Shown piece by piece: positions 8,326 to 17,181 of a stretch of DNA of 63,081 bases. Position numbers and translations under genes: made by a program. Under the pieces are notes generated by a model. It had not been told where the DNA came from. It saw nothing but the letters and a program-made list of their open reading frames with translations, and searched no databases. The stretch spans positions 1 to 63,081 of the forward strand of contig CALQJI020000023.1 in assembly GCA_943330855.2 (NCBI GenBank), read 5' to 3'. The stretch comes from Klebsiella pneumoniae (GTDB lineage: Bacteria; Verrucomicrobiota; Verrucomicrobiia; Limisphaerales; SXTU01). Position 1 is the stretch's first letter. Each line of letters begins with the position of its first letter.

Positions 8326-8427
8326 GGAGCGCGGGCGTCCCGCCCGCAGCAGCCACTCGAAGCCTGCGGGAGGTGAACTCCCACGCCCTCGCGCGAATCA
8401 CCCGCTGCGGGCCGGAGTGCCGGCTCC
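8326..8427. repeat. 102-bp dispersed palindromic element, copy 1
   Basis: This stretch aligns without gaps over its full 102 bases with 43411-43512, at roughly 80 percent identity by eye. It contains a hairpin around GCGGGCGTCCCGCCCGC at its left end and another around CCGGAGTGCCGG at its right end. It takes up much of the 278-base gap between the start of thrC and the pseudopilin gene. Confidence 0.75.
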
Positions 8428-8514
8428 GGGGCAGTCTCAAGATGCGCCCGATCCAACCGTCGTCATAGAAACCAACTTGCAGGGAGACGCCGCTAGCTTA
8501 AAGTGCCGGCATAA

Positions 8515-9390
8515 ATGAAAGCGTTGAAGCCAGTCCAACCTGGGGCCCGCAGCGGTTTTACCCTCATCGAACTCCTCGTCGTCATCGCCATCATCGCCAT
8601 TCTGGCGGGGATGCTCTTACCCGCATTGAGCAAGGCCAAGATGAAGGCACAGGCCACCAATTGTCTGAACAACCTCAAACAACTGGGCTTGGCTTGGAAC
8701 ATCTACGCTACCGAGTTCGATGACCGACTCGTGCTCGGGCATTATCAGCAACTCAATGCAGCGGGCACAGCCACCGTGGCAAACAGCATCAACATGAGCG
8801 CCTGGTGCAATGGCGACCAGAAGGACGCGGGCGCCAATCCCTACACCCCGTATCTCCCGGGTCTGAGTTCAACAAACGAGCAGGCCATCAAGGACGGCCA
8901 GCTCTTCCGATATGTTGGCGCAGCCAAAAGCTACAAGGACCCCGCCGACAGGCGGATGACCAACGGGGTGAACAAGAACCGCAGCTACTCGATGAACAGC
9001 TGGGTTTCCGAGCTGAAGGTCGGGGGAGCAGGTTCCTCTGCCCCGTTCCTCGCCAACGCAAACTACCCCCTTTTCCGCAGGCTCGGCGACTTTACCACCA
9101 CCAGCGCCACTGACGTGTGGGTGATGATTGACGAGCACGAAGCGGGTCTCAACGACTCATGGTTCGCGGTGGACCTGAGCGGCAGCCGCACCTGGCTGGA
9201 CCTGCCCACCGCCCGGCATGGCGGTGCCTACGCCCTGAATTTCGCCGACGGACACTCGGAAATATTCAAGCTCCAGCAAGTTGGAATGTTCTCCAGCGCG
9301 GCCCCCACCATTCCGCTCAACGTTGCACAAGCCGCACAGCCAGCAAACAACGACTGGCTCAAGCTCCGCAATGTGTCGGGCGGCAAATAG
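8515..9390 (+). CDS. Type II secretion/pilin-like protein with prepilin peptidase site and H-X9-DG motif
   Basis: The N-terminus has a 14-residue leader, then [19 protein letters not shown], the classic type IV prepilin cleavage site (G14/F15) and hydrophobic spine. Near the C-terminus [14 protein letters not shown] shows the H-X9-DG motif that defines a large family of pseudopilin-like proteins in Planctomycetes, Verrucomicrobia and Lentisphaerae. The 291-residue protein should be processed by a prepilin peptidase and retained or exported at the inner membrane. Dozens of paralogues usually occur per genome and their roles are unknown. It is not next to secretion genes here. Confidence 0.9.
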   Translation: MKALKPVQPGARSGFTLIELLVVIAIIAILAGMLLPALSKAKMKAQATNCLNNLKQLGLAWNIYATEFDDRLVLGHYQQLNAAGTATVANSINMSAWCNGDQKDAGANPYTPYLPGLSSTNEQAIKDGQLFRYVGAAKSYKDPADRRMTNGVNKNRSYSMNSWVSELKVGGAGSSAPFLANANYPLFRRLGDFTTTSATDVWVMIDEHEAGLNDSWFAVDLSGSRTWLDLPTARHGGAYALNFADGHSEIFKLQQVGMFSSAAPTIPLNVAQAAQPANNDWLKLRNVSGGK

Positions 9391-9417
9391 GGATTCCGTC
9401 AACTGCGTCGTTCCGGA

Positions 9418-10764
9418 TCACGCCAACCGCGTCAGCTCACCCGTGCTGTCGCCAAGCTGCTGGGTCTTGAGGTCCATCCGGTTCAGGAGGGATAGCCAGA
9501 GGTTGTTCAGCGGCGTGTCCTTGGGATAGACGACGTGGCGGCCCGGCTTGAGCGTGCCGCAACCGCCCCCGGCCAGCAGCAGCGGGAGGTTGTCGTGGTT
9601 GTGCGCATTGCCGTCAGAGTTACCGCTGCCGTAGGCGAGCATGCAGTGGTCGAGCAGCGTCCCGTCGCCTTCCTTCACGGACTTGAGCTTGCCAATCAGG
9701 TAGGCGAGCTGCGTGGTGTGGAAGCGGTTAATCTGGGCAATCTTCGCCTTCTTCTCCAAATCGTTGCCGTGGTGCGAAAGGTCGTGGTGGCCTTCGCGGA
9801 CGTTGATGAAGGGGTAGGCTTTGTTGCTCCCCTCGTTGGCCAGGACAAAGGTGCAGACGCGCGTGGTGTCGGTCTGGAAAGCGAGCACCATGAGGTCGCC
9901 CATGAGGCGGATATGCTCCTCGTAAGTCGGGGGGATGCCGGTGGGCGCGGCAAAGCCCTCGGGGGCCTTGGGTTCACCGAACTGGCCGGCGCGCTCGATG
10001 CGCAACTCGACGTCGCGGACGGCGGAGAAATATTCGTCGAGCTTGCGCTGGTCGCTGCGGCCTAATTTTCCATTGAGATCGCTGAAGTCGGCTTTCACCA
10101 AGTCGAGCACACTCTTACGTTGCGCGTCGCGCTTTGCCCGTTCGGCGGCGGAACCCGCACCGAAGAGGCGGTCGAAGACGAGCTTGGGGTTCACTTCCTT
10201 GGGCTGCGGCTGGGTGGCCGAGCGCCAGGACATCGTGGAGGAGTAAACGCAGGAGTAGCCGGAGTCGCAGTTGCCAGCCATCGAGCCGGCCTCGGTGCCG
10301 ATCTCAAGAGAGGCCAGACGCGTCTTGTCCGCGAGCCGCGAGGCGGCGACCTGGTCCACGGAGACGCCAGAGCGGATGTCGGTGCCGTCCGTCTTGCGCG
10401 GCTGGCAGCCAGTGAGGAAGGCAGCGAGGGCACGGGCGTGGTCGCCGCCGCCGTCGCCGTTGGCGCGGGCCTTGTCCGCCGTGAGGCCGGTGAGGATGGA
10501 GAAATCGCTGCGATACGGCGCGATGGGCTGAAGGATCGCGGGCAGCTCGGCGGGCAGCTCGCCCTCGGCCTTCGGCGTCCAGTCCACCATGTTCTTGCCG
10601 TTGGGGACGTAGAGGAAGGCCATGCGGTTGGGCGCGGCCTTGCTGGCGGGGGTGTTGCCGGCGGCCCAGCCCGTCATCGGCCCCATCGCTTCGAGCCACG
10701 GGAGCGCGAGGGTCGCGCCGAGACCTTTGAGTGCGGTGCGTCGGGAGAGAGGAGAGGATTTCAT
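9418..10764 (-). CDS. DUF1552 protein, Tat-exported
   Basis: The 448-residue protein opens with a twin-arginine signal (SRRTALKGLG, residues 7-16) and a hydrophobic stretch ending near residue 35. The family core FLYVPNGKNMVDWTPKAEG, then DHARALAAFLTG, GVSVDQVAA and LEIG, matches DUF1552. In Planctomycetes and Verrucomicrobia this family normally sits beside a large DUF1592/1588/1587 cytochrome protein. No such partner is adjacent here: the neighbours are the pseudopilin and cysK. The function is unknown; a periplasmic partner role is inferred. Confidence 0.88.
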   Translation of the reverse strand: MKSSPLSRRTALKGLGATLALPWLEAMGPMTGWAAGNTPASKAAPNRMAFLYVPNGKNMVDWTPKAEGELPAELPAILQPIAPYRSDFSILTGLTADKARANGDGGGDHARALAAFLTGCQPRKTDGTDIRSGVSVDQVAASRLADKTRLASLEIGTEAGSMAGNCDSGYSCVYSSTMSWRSATQPQPKEVNPKLVFDRLFGAGSAAERAKRDAQRKSVLDLVKADFSDLNGKLGRSDQRKLDEYFSAVRDVELRIERAGQFGEPKAPEGFAAPTGIPPTYEEHIRLMGDLMVLAFQTDTTRVCTFVLANEGSNKAYPFINVREGHHDLSHHGNDLEKKAKIAQINRFHTTQLAYLIGKLKSVKEGDGTLLDHCMLAYGSGNSDGNAHNHDNLPLLLAGGGCGTLKPGRHVVYPKDTPLNNLWLSLLNRMDLKTQQLGDSTGELTRLA

Positions 10765-10816
10765 CGTCTTAAAAATGTCGCAGATTTGGACGGAGCGAGG
10801 CGCAATTCCTTCAGAG

Positions 10817-10877
10817 AGCTATTAGCGGTCAGCAGCACTCTCGACCGCTGACCGCTGAATGCTGATAGCTGTCCGCT
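10817..10877. repeat. Heptad inverted repeat at the 3' end of cysK
   Basis: Five exact 7-base units of form GNNNGCT run from 10843 to 10877, for example GACCGCT and GAATGCT. The left arm (10817-10833, 17 bases) is the reverse complement of 10847-10870 after deletion of one complete heptad (10857-10863), with 16 of 17 positions then matching. The array ends two bases before the cysK stop codon. Confidence 0.75.
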
Positions 10878-10878
10878 C

Positions 10879-11874
10879 TTACGCTCCGACTTCGGCGCGG
10901 GCGTCCGCTGCGAGGGCGGTGCTGAGATAGCGCTCACCGGTGGAGCAGGCGATGGCCACGAGGGTCTTGCCCTTGCTGCCGGGGCGCCTGGCGACTTCGA
11001 TGGCCGCCCAGACATTCGCGCCGGTTGAAATGCCGACGAGCAAGCCCTCTTCCTTCGCGAGCCGGCGGGCCATCGCAAACGCGTCGTCGTTGGAGACCTG
11101 CACGCACTCGGTGATTTGCGCGACGCCGTTGGCGTCCTTCAGGTGCAGGTTGGCGGGCACGAAGCCCGCGCCGGTGCCTTGAATCTTGTGGGGGCCGGGC
11201 TTCACCGGTTCGCCGTTGAGCGTCTGCGTGATGACGGGGGAATCCTTCGGCTCGACGGCGATGGCCTGGAAGGAGGGCTTGCGCGGCTTGATGACCTCGC
11301 AGCAGCCGGTGAGCGTGCCACCGGTGCCGACAGCGGCGATGAGGAAGTCCACCTTGCCGTCAGTGTCGTCCCAGATCTCCTCGGCGGTCGTGCGGCGATG
11401 GATCTCCGGATTCGCGGGGTTCTCAAACTGCTGGGGAATCCACGAATTCGGCGTAGCGGCGGCGAGTTCCTCCGCCTTGGCGATGGCGCCTTTCATCCCT
11501 TTCGCGCCCTCGGTGAGCACGAGTTTCGCGCCGAGCATGGCGAGCAACACGCGCCGCTCCAGCGACATCGTCTCGGGCATGGTGAGGATGATCTGGTAGC
11601 CCTTGGCGGCGGCGACGAAGGCGAGCGCAATGCCCGTGTTGCCGCTGGTCGGCTCAATGATAACGGTGTCTTTGTTGAGCCTGCCGCTGCGCTCGGCGGC
11701 CTCGATCATGGCCATGCCGATGCGGTCCTTGACGCTGCCGAGCGGGTTGAAGAACTCGCACTTGAGGAGAATCTGCGTGGCCGGGTCCACCCCGAGGCTG
11801 GCAGGGATGCGGTTGAGGCGCACGAGCGGAGTGCGGCCCACGGTCTCGACGATATTGTTATAAATGCGGCCCAT
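10879..11874 (-). CDS. cysK: Cysteine synthase A (O-acetylserine sulfhydrylase)
   Basis: CysK makes cysteine from O-acetylserine and sulfide. In the 331-residue protein the PLP lysine is K49 in [11 protein letters not shown], the asparagine loop is PTSGNTGIA (75-83), and the phosphate-binding GTGGTLTG lies near 180. The start [10 protein letters not shown] at 11874 matches the usual CysK N-terminus; the frame is open 105 bases further upstream but that part is not conserved. The divergent neighbour is a DUF1501 gene. No T-box or CymR-like site is obvious upstream. Confidence 0.93.
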   Translation of the reverse strand: MGRIYNNIVETVGRTPLVRLNRIPASLGVDPATQILLKCEFFNPLGSVKDRIGMAMIEAAERSGRLNKDTVIIEPTSGNTGIALAFVAAAKGYQIILTMPETMSLERRVLLAMLGAKLVLTEGAKGMKGAIAKAEELAAATPNSWIPQQFENPANPEIHRRTTAEEIWDDTDGKVDFLIAAVGTGGTLTGCCEVIKPRKPSFQAIAVEPKDSPVITQTLNGEPVKPGPHKIQGTGAGFVPANLHLKDANGVAQITECVQVSNDDAFAMARRLAKEEGLLVGISTGANVWAAIEVARRPGSKGKTLVAIACSTGERYLSTALAADARAEVGA

Positions 11875-12107
11875 AGTTGTGAATGGTTCTGAAGTGGAGC
11901 TGAACTTTGACGGCGATTGTGGGCGGCAACGGGGAGGCGGCAAGGTTTTTCTCCGCCTCACCGCCCCGTAACTTCTCACCCCAACGCCGCGTCCACCGGA
12001 GCACTGCGCAATGAGCGCAGTGAATAGTGCCGACTTGTAGGCGTAAGAGTATGTGGCCGTCCGTAAAACCAGCAGCCCCGTGGTAGCGCAAAAAACAGAC
12101 CGAGCTT

Positions 12108-13511
12108 ATGGATCCGAAACAACATCAGCCCCAGATGGAAGACCTCTTCAGCACTCGCCGCCAGTTCCTCAACCGCTTCGGCATGGGCATGGGCGGCTTG
12201 AGCCTCGCGTGGCTCCTCGGCCCCGAACTCGCCAGCCAGGCCCGCGCCGGCACTTCGCTGAATCCTCTCGCGCCCAAGCAACCCCACTTCACCGGCCCCG
12301 CCAAGCGCGTCATCCACATCTTCGCGCAGGGCGGCCCCTCGCACATCGACACTTGGGACCCGAAGCCCGCGCTCGCCAAGCACGGCGAGTCAAAAGTGGA
12401 CGCCATCGGCGGCGTGCCCCTGCCCACCCAGTTCAAGTTCGAGAAGCGCGGCAAATCCGGCGTCGAGGTCAGCGAAATCTGGCCGCACCTCGGCGCGATG
12501 ATTGATGAAATCTGCGTCATCCGCTCGATGCACACGGACGTGCCGGCGCACGAGTTCGCCACGCTCATGATGAACACCGGCGCGGGCCGGCTTGTGAAAC
12601 CCTCGATGGGTTCATGGGTCACCTACGGCCTCGGCACCGAGAACCAAAACCTCCCCGGCTTCATCGCGCTGGGCGGCGGCCTCGGCGGCGCGTCCAACTG
12701 GCGCTCCGCGTTCCTCCCCGGCGCGTATCAAGGCACGCTCGTCAACAACCCCTCCGCCTCCGTTGACAAAATCATCGAGAACATCAAGAGCCAGCACCTC
12801 AGCCTCGCCCGGCAACGCGAGCAACTCGACCTCGTCAAGTCCTTCAACGAACTCCACCAGGAAAAGCTCGGTCAGGAAGCCGTGCTCGAATCCCGCATCC
12901 AATCCTTCGAGCTGGCCTACCAGATGCAGACCGAAGCCACCGACGCCTTCGACATCTCCCGTGAGCCGCAGAGCGTGCGCGATCTTTACGGCGACTCCGC
13001 GCAAGGCCGTCAACTCCTCGTCGCCCGCCGTCTCGTCGAGAAAGGCGTGCGCTTCGTCCAGACTTGGCACGGCGGCTGGGATCACCACACCGCCGTTGGC
13101 ACGAACCTCCGCAAGAAAGCCGGCGAGAGCGACCAAGCCATCGGCGCGCTACTCAAGGACCTCAAGCAACGCGGCATGCTCGAAGACACACTCGTCGTCT
13201 GGGGCGGTGAATTCGGGCGCACCCCGCGTCACGACCGTGGCCAGCGCGGCGAACCGGGCCGCGACCATCACAACAAGGGTTTCTGCTCCTGGGTTGCCGG
13301 CGGCGGCGTCAAGGGCGGCCAGACCTACGGCGCGACCGACGAGTTCGGCTACAACGCCGTCGAAAACAAGGTCCACATCCACGACCTGCACGCCACGCTC
13401 CTGCACGCGCTGGGCTTCGATCACGAGAAGCTGACCTTCCGCTACAACGGCCGCGACTTCCGCCTCACCGACGTCTACGGCAGCGTGGTGAAGGACATCC
13501 TGCGCGCCTGA
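12108..13511 (+). CDS. DUF1501 sulfatase-like protein, Tat-exported
   Basis: The 467-residue protein has a Tat signal (STRRQFLNRFG, about 15-25) and the DUF1501 pattern: FAQGGPSHIDTWDPKP near 69, then [33 protein letters not shown] and HNKGFCSWVAGGGVKGG. The fold is related to alkaline phosphatase/sulfatase, but catalytic Ser/Cys chemistry is not proven. These genes are usually paired with a DUF1549/DUF1553 protein, as here, but in the order DUF1501 first and with a terminator between. The pair probably works in the periplasm on glycans; this is inference. Confidence 0.88.
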   Translation: MDPKQHQPQMEDLFSTRRQFLNRFGMGMGGLSLAWLLGPELASQARAGTSLNPLAPKQPHFTGPAKRVIHIFAQGGPSHIDTWDPKPALAKHGESKVDAIGGVPLPTQFKFEKRGKSGVEVSEIWPHLGAMIDEICVIRSMHTDVPAHEFATLMMNTGAGRLVKPSMGSWVTYGLGTENQNLPGFIALGGGLGGASNWRSAFLPGAYQGTLVNNPSASVDKIIENIKSQHLSLARQREQLDLVKSFNELHQEKLGQEAVLESRIQSFELAYQMQTEATDAFDISREPQSVRDLYGDSAQGRQLLVARRLVEKGVRFVQTWHGGWDHHTAVGTNLRKKAGESDQAIGALLKDLKQRGMLEDTLVVWGGEFGRTPRHDRGQRGEPGRDHHNKGFCSWVAGGGVKGGQTYGATDEFGYNAVENKVHIHDLHATLLHALGFDHEKLTFRYNGRDFRLTDVYGSVVKDILRA

Positions 13512-13531
13512 GTTTGAATGGGAATTTCACG

Positions 13532-13566
13532 AACAGGGCAGGCGCGTTGCCTGCCCTGTTTTCTTT
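13532..13566 (+). terminator. Rho-independent terminator after the DUF1501 gene
   Basis: A perfect 12-base stem, AACAGGGCAGGC at 13532-13543 and its complement at 13549-13560, encloses a five-base loop and runs into TTCTTT (TTTTCTTT counting the stem end). It lies 20 bases after the DUF1501 stop and 50 bases before the next start, so it would uncouple or attenuate expression of the DUF1549/1553 partner. Confidence 0.8.
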
Positions 13567-13615
13567 GCCAGCCAGTATCCTTTCGCCAGCCACTCACGTC
13601 CTGCTTTCCAGCACT

Positions 13616-16600
13616 ATGAAATCATCCAAACTCGCCCTCGGAGTCATCGTAACGAGCCTCGCGACCACCGCGCTCGCCCCGGCCGCGACCGCGAAGCTCG
13701 ACCCCGACCAGCTTGCGTTCTTCGAGAAGAAAATCCGACCCGTCCTCGCCGAGCATTGCTACAAGTGCCACTCCGCGCAGGCCGAGAAGCTCAAGGGCGG
13801 CCTCTACTTGGACAGCAAGGATGGTGTGCTTAAAGGCGGCACCAGCGGCCCGGCCATCGTCCCGGGCAAGCCGGAGAAGAGCCTCCTCGTCAAGGATCTC
13901 AAGTCCACCAACCCCGACGAGATGATGCCGCCCAAAGGCGAGCGCCTCTCCGCCCAGGTCATCGCGGACTTCGAGACCTGGATTCGCATGGGCGCGCCGG
14001 ACCCGCGGCTGGACTCCACCGGCGCGGTAGCTGCGCTGAAGGTGGATTGGGACAAGGCGCGCGAGCACTGGGCGTATCTGCCGGTGAAAGCTCCGGCAAT
14101 TCCGGTGGTGAAGGACTCGACCAAGTGGGCGAAAGGCGACCTCGACAAGTTCGTCCTAGCGAAGCTCGAAGCGAAGCGCATGGCCCCCTCGCCGCTCGCG
14201 GACAAGCGCACGTTGATTCGGCGCGCGACGTTCGACCTCACCGGCCTGCCGCCGACGGCGGCCGAGGTCAGTGCTTTCCTTGCGGACAAATCTGCGAAGG
14301 CCTTCGAGACGGTGGTTGACCGACTGCTCGCCACGCCGGCTTACGGCGAGCGCTGGGGCCGTCACTGGCTGGACGTGGCGCGCTACGCGGACACGAGCGG
14401 CGACCGGAACAACAACGCGAAGAATAAGACCAACTACCCGTTTGCGTGGACCTACCGGGACTACGTCATCAAGGCGTTCAACGACGATATGCCTTACGAC
14501 CAGTTCATCCGCGAACAGATTGCCGGCGACCGACTCGCGTCCTCGGAGAACAAGGCCCCGCTTGCTGCGATGGGTTTCCTCACGGTGGGCAAGCGTTTCA
14601 TGGGCAATCAAAACGAGATCATTGACGACCGAATTGACGTGATTTCGCAGGGTCTCATGGGCGTGACCGCGTCGTGCGCACGCTGCCACGACCACAAGTT
14701 CGACCCGGTCTCGCAGAAGGATTATTATTCGCTGCACGGCGTGTTCAGCTCGTCGGTCGAGCCAACGGAAGAGCCGATGCTGGCGAAGCCCAAGTCCGAC
14801 TCGGACTATCAGGATTTCCTGAAAAAGTCGGAGGAAATTCAGACGCGCATCGCGAACTCACGGAACGTCGTGGAGGAGCGCATCCTCGATGGCTTCCGCA
14901 ACACAGTGGACAAGTATCTGCTCGGTGTGCGTGAGGTCCAGATGACCACGAAGAATGCGAATCAGGTTCGCACCAGCCGCGGGCTCGACCTCGACCTCTT
15001 CAGCCAGTGGACCTACTACCTGAAGGCGGAGCCGCGCAAGGCTGACCCCATCTTCGGACCGTGGTTGGCCTTCGCGGCGCTAAAGGACGGGGAGTTCTCG
15101 GCGAAGGCACCCGAGTTGGCAGCGAAGTATGCCGACGACAAGTCGCTCAACGCACTGGTCGCGCCGCTGTTCGCCAAGCCGCCTGAAACAATTGCCGCGC
15201 TGGCCGAAGGCTACGGTAAGCTCTTCCGCGAAACCGAACGCCTCGCCGACAAGGGCGAAAAGCCCGAGGGCGCACGCGCCGCGTTGCACGCCGTGCTGCA
15301 CGAGAAGGGGTCGCCCATCCTCATCAACGCGGCCGCCCTCCGCCGCATCGCGGGCGCGGCGCTGAACAATGCCGAGGCCGCCGAACGACTGAAGCTGGAC
15401 GAGCTCAAGCGCGACCATCCCGGCAGCCCGCCGCGTGCGATGGCCCTCAACGACGTGGCCAAGCCGCGCGACTCCTTCGTCATGATTCGCGGTGAGCCAG
15501 CCAACAAAGGCCCCGTGGTGAAACGCCGTTGGTTGGAAATTTTCGGCGGTTCAGACAGCAAGCCTTTCACCACCGGCTCGGGGCGGCTCGACCTCGCCAA
15601 CGAGATCACCAGCAAAGACAACCCTCTCACCGCGCGCGTGTTCGTGAACCGCGTGTGGAACTGGCACTTCGGCGACGCCATCGTGCGCACACTCGGCGAT
15701 TTCGGCCTGCGCTCCGACCCGCCGTCAAACCAGCAATTGCTCGATCACGTCGCCGCCCGCTTCATGGCCGACGGCTGGAGTGTGAAGCGCTTGCACAAGC
15801 TCATCCTCCTCTCCGCCACTTGGCAGCAAGTGTCGCTCGACAATCCGGCGAACTCGAAAGTGGACCCCGGCAACGCCCTCTTCTGGCGGCAAAACCTCCA
15901 GCGCCTGAACTTCGAGTCCATCCGCGACACGTTGCTCGTCTTCGGCGGCAAGCAAGAGTTCGAGGACCGGGGCGGTCCCTCCGACCATGACCTAAACGCC
16001 ACCGGTCGACGCACGGTGTATGGCTTCATTGACCGCGCGAAGATTTCTGATTCGTTTCGCATCTTCGACTTCGCGAACCCGGACATGACTGCACCCTCCC
16101 GCGTCTTGACCACCGTGCCGCTACAGGCGCTCTACATGATGAACAACGGCTTTGTCGCCGAGCAAGCCCGCCACATCGCAGGCCGTCCGGAGCTGCTCTC
16201 CGGCACGCCGGACGAGGAGAAAATTGCGTTTATCTACCAACTCTTCTTCCAACGCGCGCCCTCGGCGGCTGAACTCCGGCTCGCGAAAAATTACGTCACC
16301 GACCAGCAGGCCAAGCCCGCCATGGGCGGCGCAGAGTTGCGCGCCTGGCACTACGGTTACGGCGAATATGACCCCGACGCAAAGAAGCTCATGGGTTTTG
16401 AATCGTTCCCAACATTCCTGCGCGACTCGTGGGTGATTGCTGACAAGGGGGCGCTCCGCAAGGCGACGGACGCGAAGAAGGACGTCAAGGGCAAGCCAAC
16501 GATAACTGCTGGCGCGGCCTTCAACGTGACCATCAACGCCGTCGGCGGCGTGCCCGGCGACCGCAAGCATTCCGTCGTGCGCCGCTGGGTCGCGCCGCGC

Positions 16601-16993
16601 GATGGCATCATCAGCATCGAGGGTAAACTGGAGCACGACGCCAAGACGGGCGACGGCGTGGAAGCGATCGTGGCCCGCTCGACCGGCGGGCAGCTCGGCG
16701 CGTGGCAGGCAGCGGGCAAAGACGTGGCGACCGACGTGAAGAACATTGCCGTGAAGCGTGGGGACGCGCTGGACTTCATCGTCAGCAGCCGTGGGACTTC
16801 GGATGACGATTCCTTCCGCTGGGTGCCCATCCTTCATATGCCCGGCGCGAAGCTCGGCGAAGAATACGTCTGGAACGCGCAGCGCGAGTTCAGCGGTCCG
16901 GTCAAAGAGAAGTTGCAAACCCAGCCGTTCACCCCGTGGGAACGCCTGTCGCAGGCGTTGCTCATGAGCAACGAGCTGATCTACGTGAACTGA
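13616..16993 (+). CDS. Planctomycete-type cytochrome c / DUF1549 / DUF1553 protein
   Basis: The start at MKSSKLALG (13616) gives 1125 residues with a signal peptide (cleavage near 27). A c-type heme site CYKCH is at 48-52 in the PSCyt1 domain. DUF1549 follows from about 175 (LDKFVLAKLEAKR, then RWGRHWLDVARYADT). A second CxxCH, CARCHDHKFDP, lies near 353. DUF1553 begins near 665 (NPLTARVFVNRVWNWHFG). The final ~200 residues add a beta-rich segment not standard for the family. It is exported and probably heme-loaded. It pairs with the upstream DUF1501 gene; the role is unknown, with glycan breakdown suggested by context in related genomes. Confidence 0.9.
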   Translation: MKSSKLALGVIVTSLATTALAPAATAKLDPDQLAFFEKKIRPVLAEHCYKCHSAQAEKLKGGLYLDSKDGVLKGGTSGPAIVPGKPEKSLLVKDLKSTNPDEMMPPKGERLSAQVIADFETWIRMGAPDPRLDSTGAVAALKVDWDKAREHWAYLPVKAPAIPVVKDSTKWAKGDLDKFVLAKLEAKRMAPSPLADKRTLIRRATFDLTGLPPTAAEVSAFLADKSAKAFETVVDRLLATPAYGERWGRHWLDVARYADTSGDRNNNAKNKTNYPFAWTYRDYVIKAFNDDMPYDQFIREQIAGDRLASSENKAPLAAMGFLTVGKRFMGNQNEIIDDRIDVISQGLMGVTASCARCHDHKFDPVSQKDYYSLHGVFSSSVEPTEEPMLAKPKSDSDYQDFLKKSEEIQTRIANSRNVVEERILDGFRNTVDKYLLGVREVQMTTKNANQVRTSRGLDLDLFSQWTYYLKAEPRKADPIFGPWLAFAALKDGEFSAKAPELAAKYADDKSLNALVAPLFAKPPETIAALAEGYGKLFRETERLADKGEKPEGARAALHAVLHEKGSPILINAAALRRIAGAALNNAEAAERLKLDELKRDHPGSPPRAMALNDVAKPRDSFVMIRGEPANKGPVVKRRWLEIFGGSDSKPFTTGSGRLDLANEITSKDNPLTARVFVNRVWNWHFGDAIVRTLGDFGLRSDPPSNQQLLDHVAARFMADGWSVKRLHKLILLSATWQQVSLDNPANSKVDPGNALFWRQNLQRLNFESIRDTLLVFGGKQEFEDRGGPSDHDLNATGRRTVYGFIDRAKISDSFRIFDFANPDMTAPSRVLTTVPLQALYMMNNGFVAEQARHIAGRPELLSGTPDEEKIAFIYQLFFQRAPSAAELRLAKNYVTDQQAKPAMGGAELRAWHYGYGEYDPDAKKLMGFESFPTFLRDSWVIADKGALRKATDAKKDVKGKPTITAGAAFNVTINAVGGVPGDRKHSVVRRWVAPRDGIISIEGKLEHDAKTGDGVEAIVARSTGGQLGAWQAAGKDVATDVKNIAVKRGDALDFIVSSRGTSDDDSFRWVPILHMPGAKLGEEYVWNAQREFSGPVKEKLQTQPFTPWERLSQALLMSNELIYVN

Positions 16994-17010
16994 GGCGGCC
17001 CCACGCAGTT

Positions 17011-17150
17011 GGAGCGCTGGCTTCCAAGCCGGCTTACCGCGTTCGCAAACGGGCGGGCTGCGCAATGCTCAAGGCGGCGCGGCGCAACGTCCGACTCGCC
17101 GCTACCCTTCGACTCCTCCCCAGCCACGCAGGCTTGGAAGCCAGCGCTCC
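17011..17150. repeat. 140-bp element with perfect 20-bp inverted ends
   Basis: The ends GGAGCGCTGGCTTCCAAGCC (17011-17030) and its exact reverse complement (17131-17150) bound a 100-base interior. The element lies in the convergent gap between the DUF1553 gene and the PhoPQ-type gene. Just beyond it, the stretch CCGTCAACTGCCTCGTCCCGG closely matches bases 9398-9418, a second small dispersed repeat. Confidence 0.75.
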
Positions 17151-17181
17151 GTCAACTGCCTCGTCCCGGCTGAACCGGGCT

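Noticed and set aside
12002..12022. CACTGCGC/GCGCAGTG hairpin upstream of the first DUF1501 gene as an operator
   Set aside because: It is short and a single copy, and it lies among other hairpin-rich sequence. Nothing links it to a regulator.
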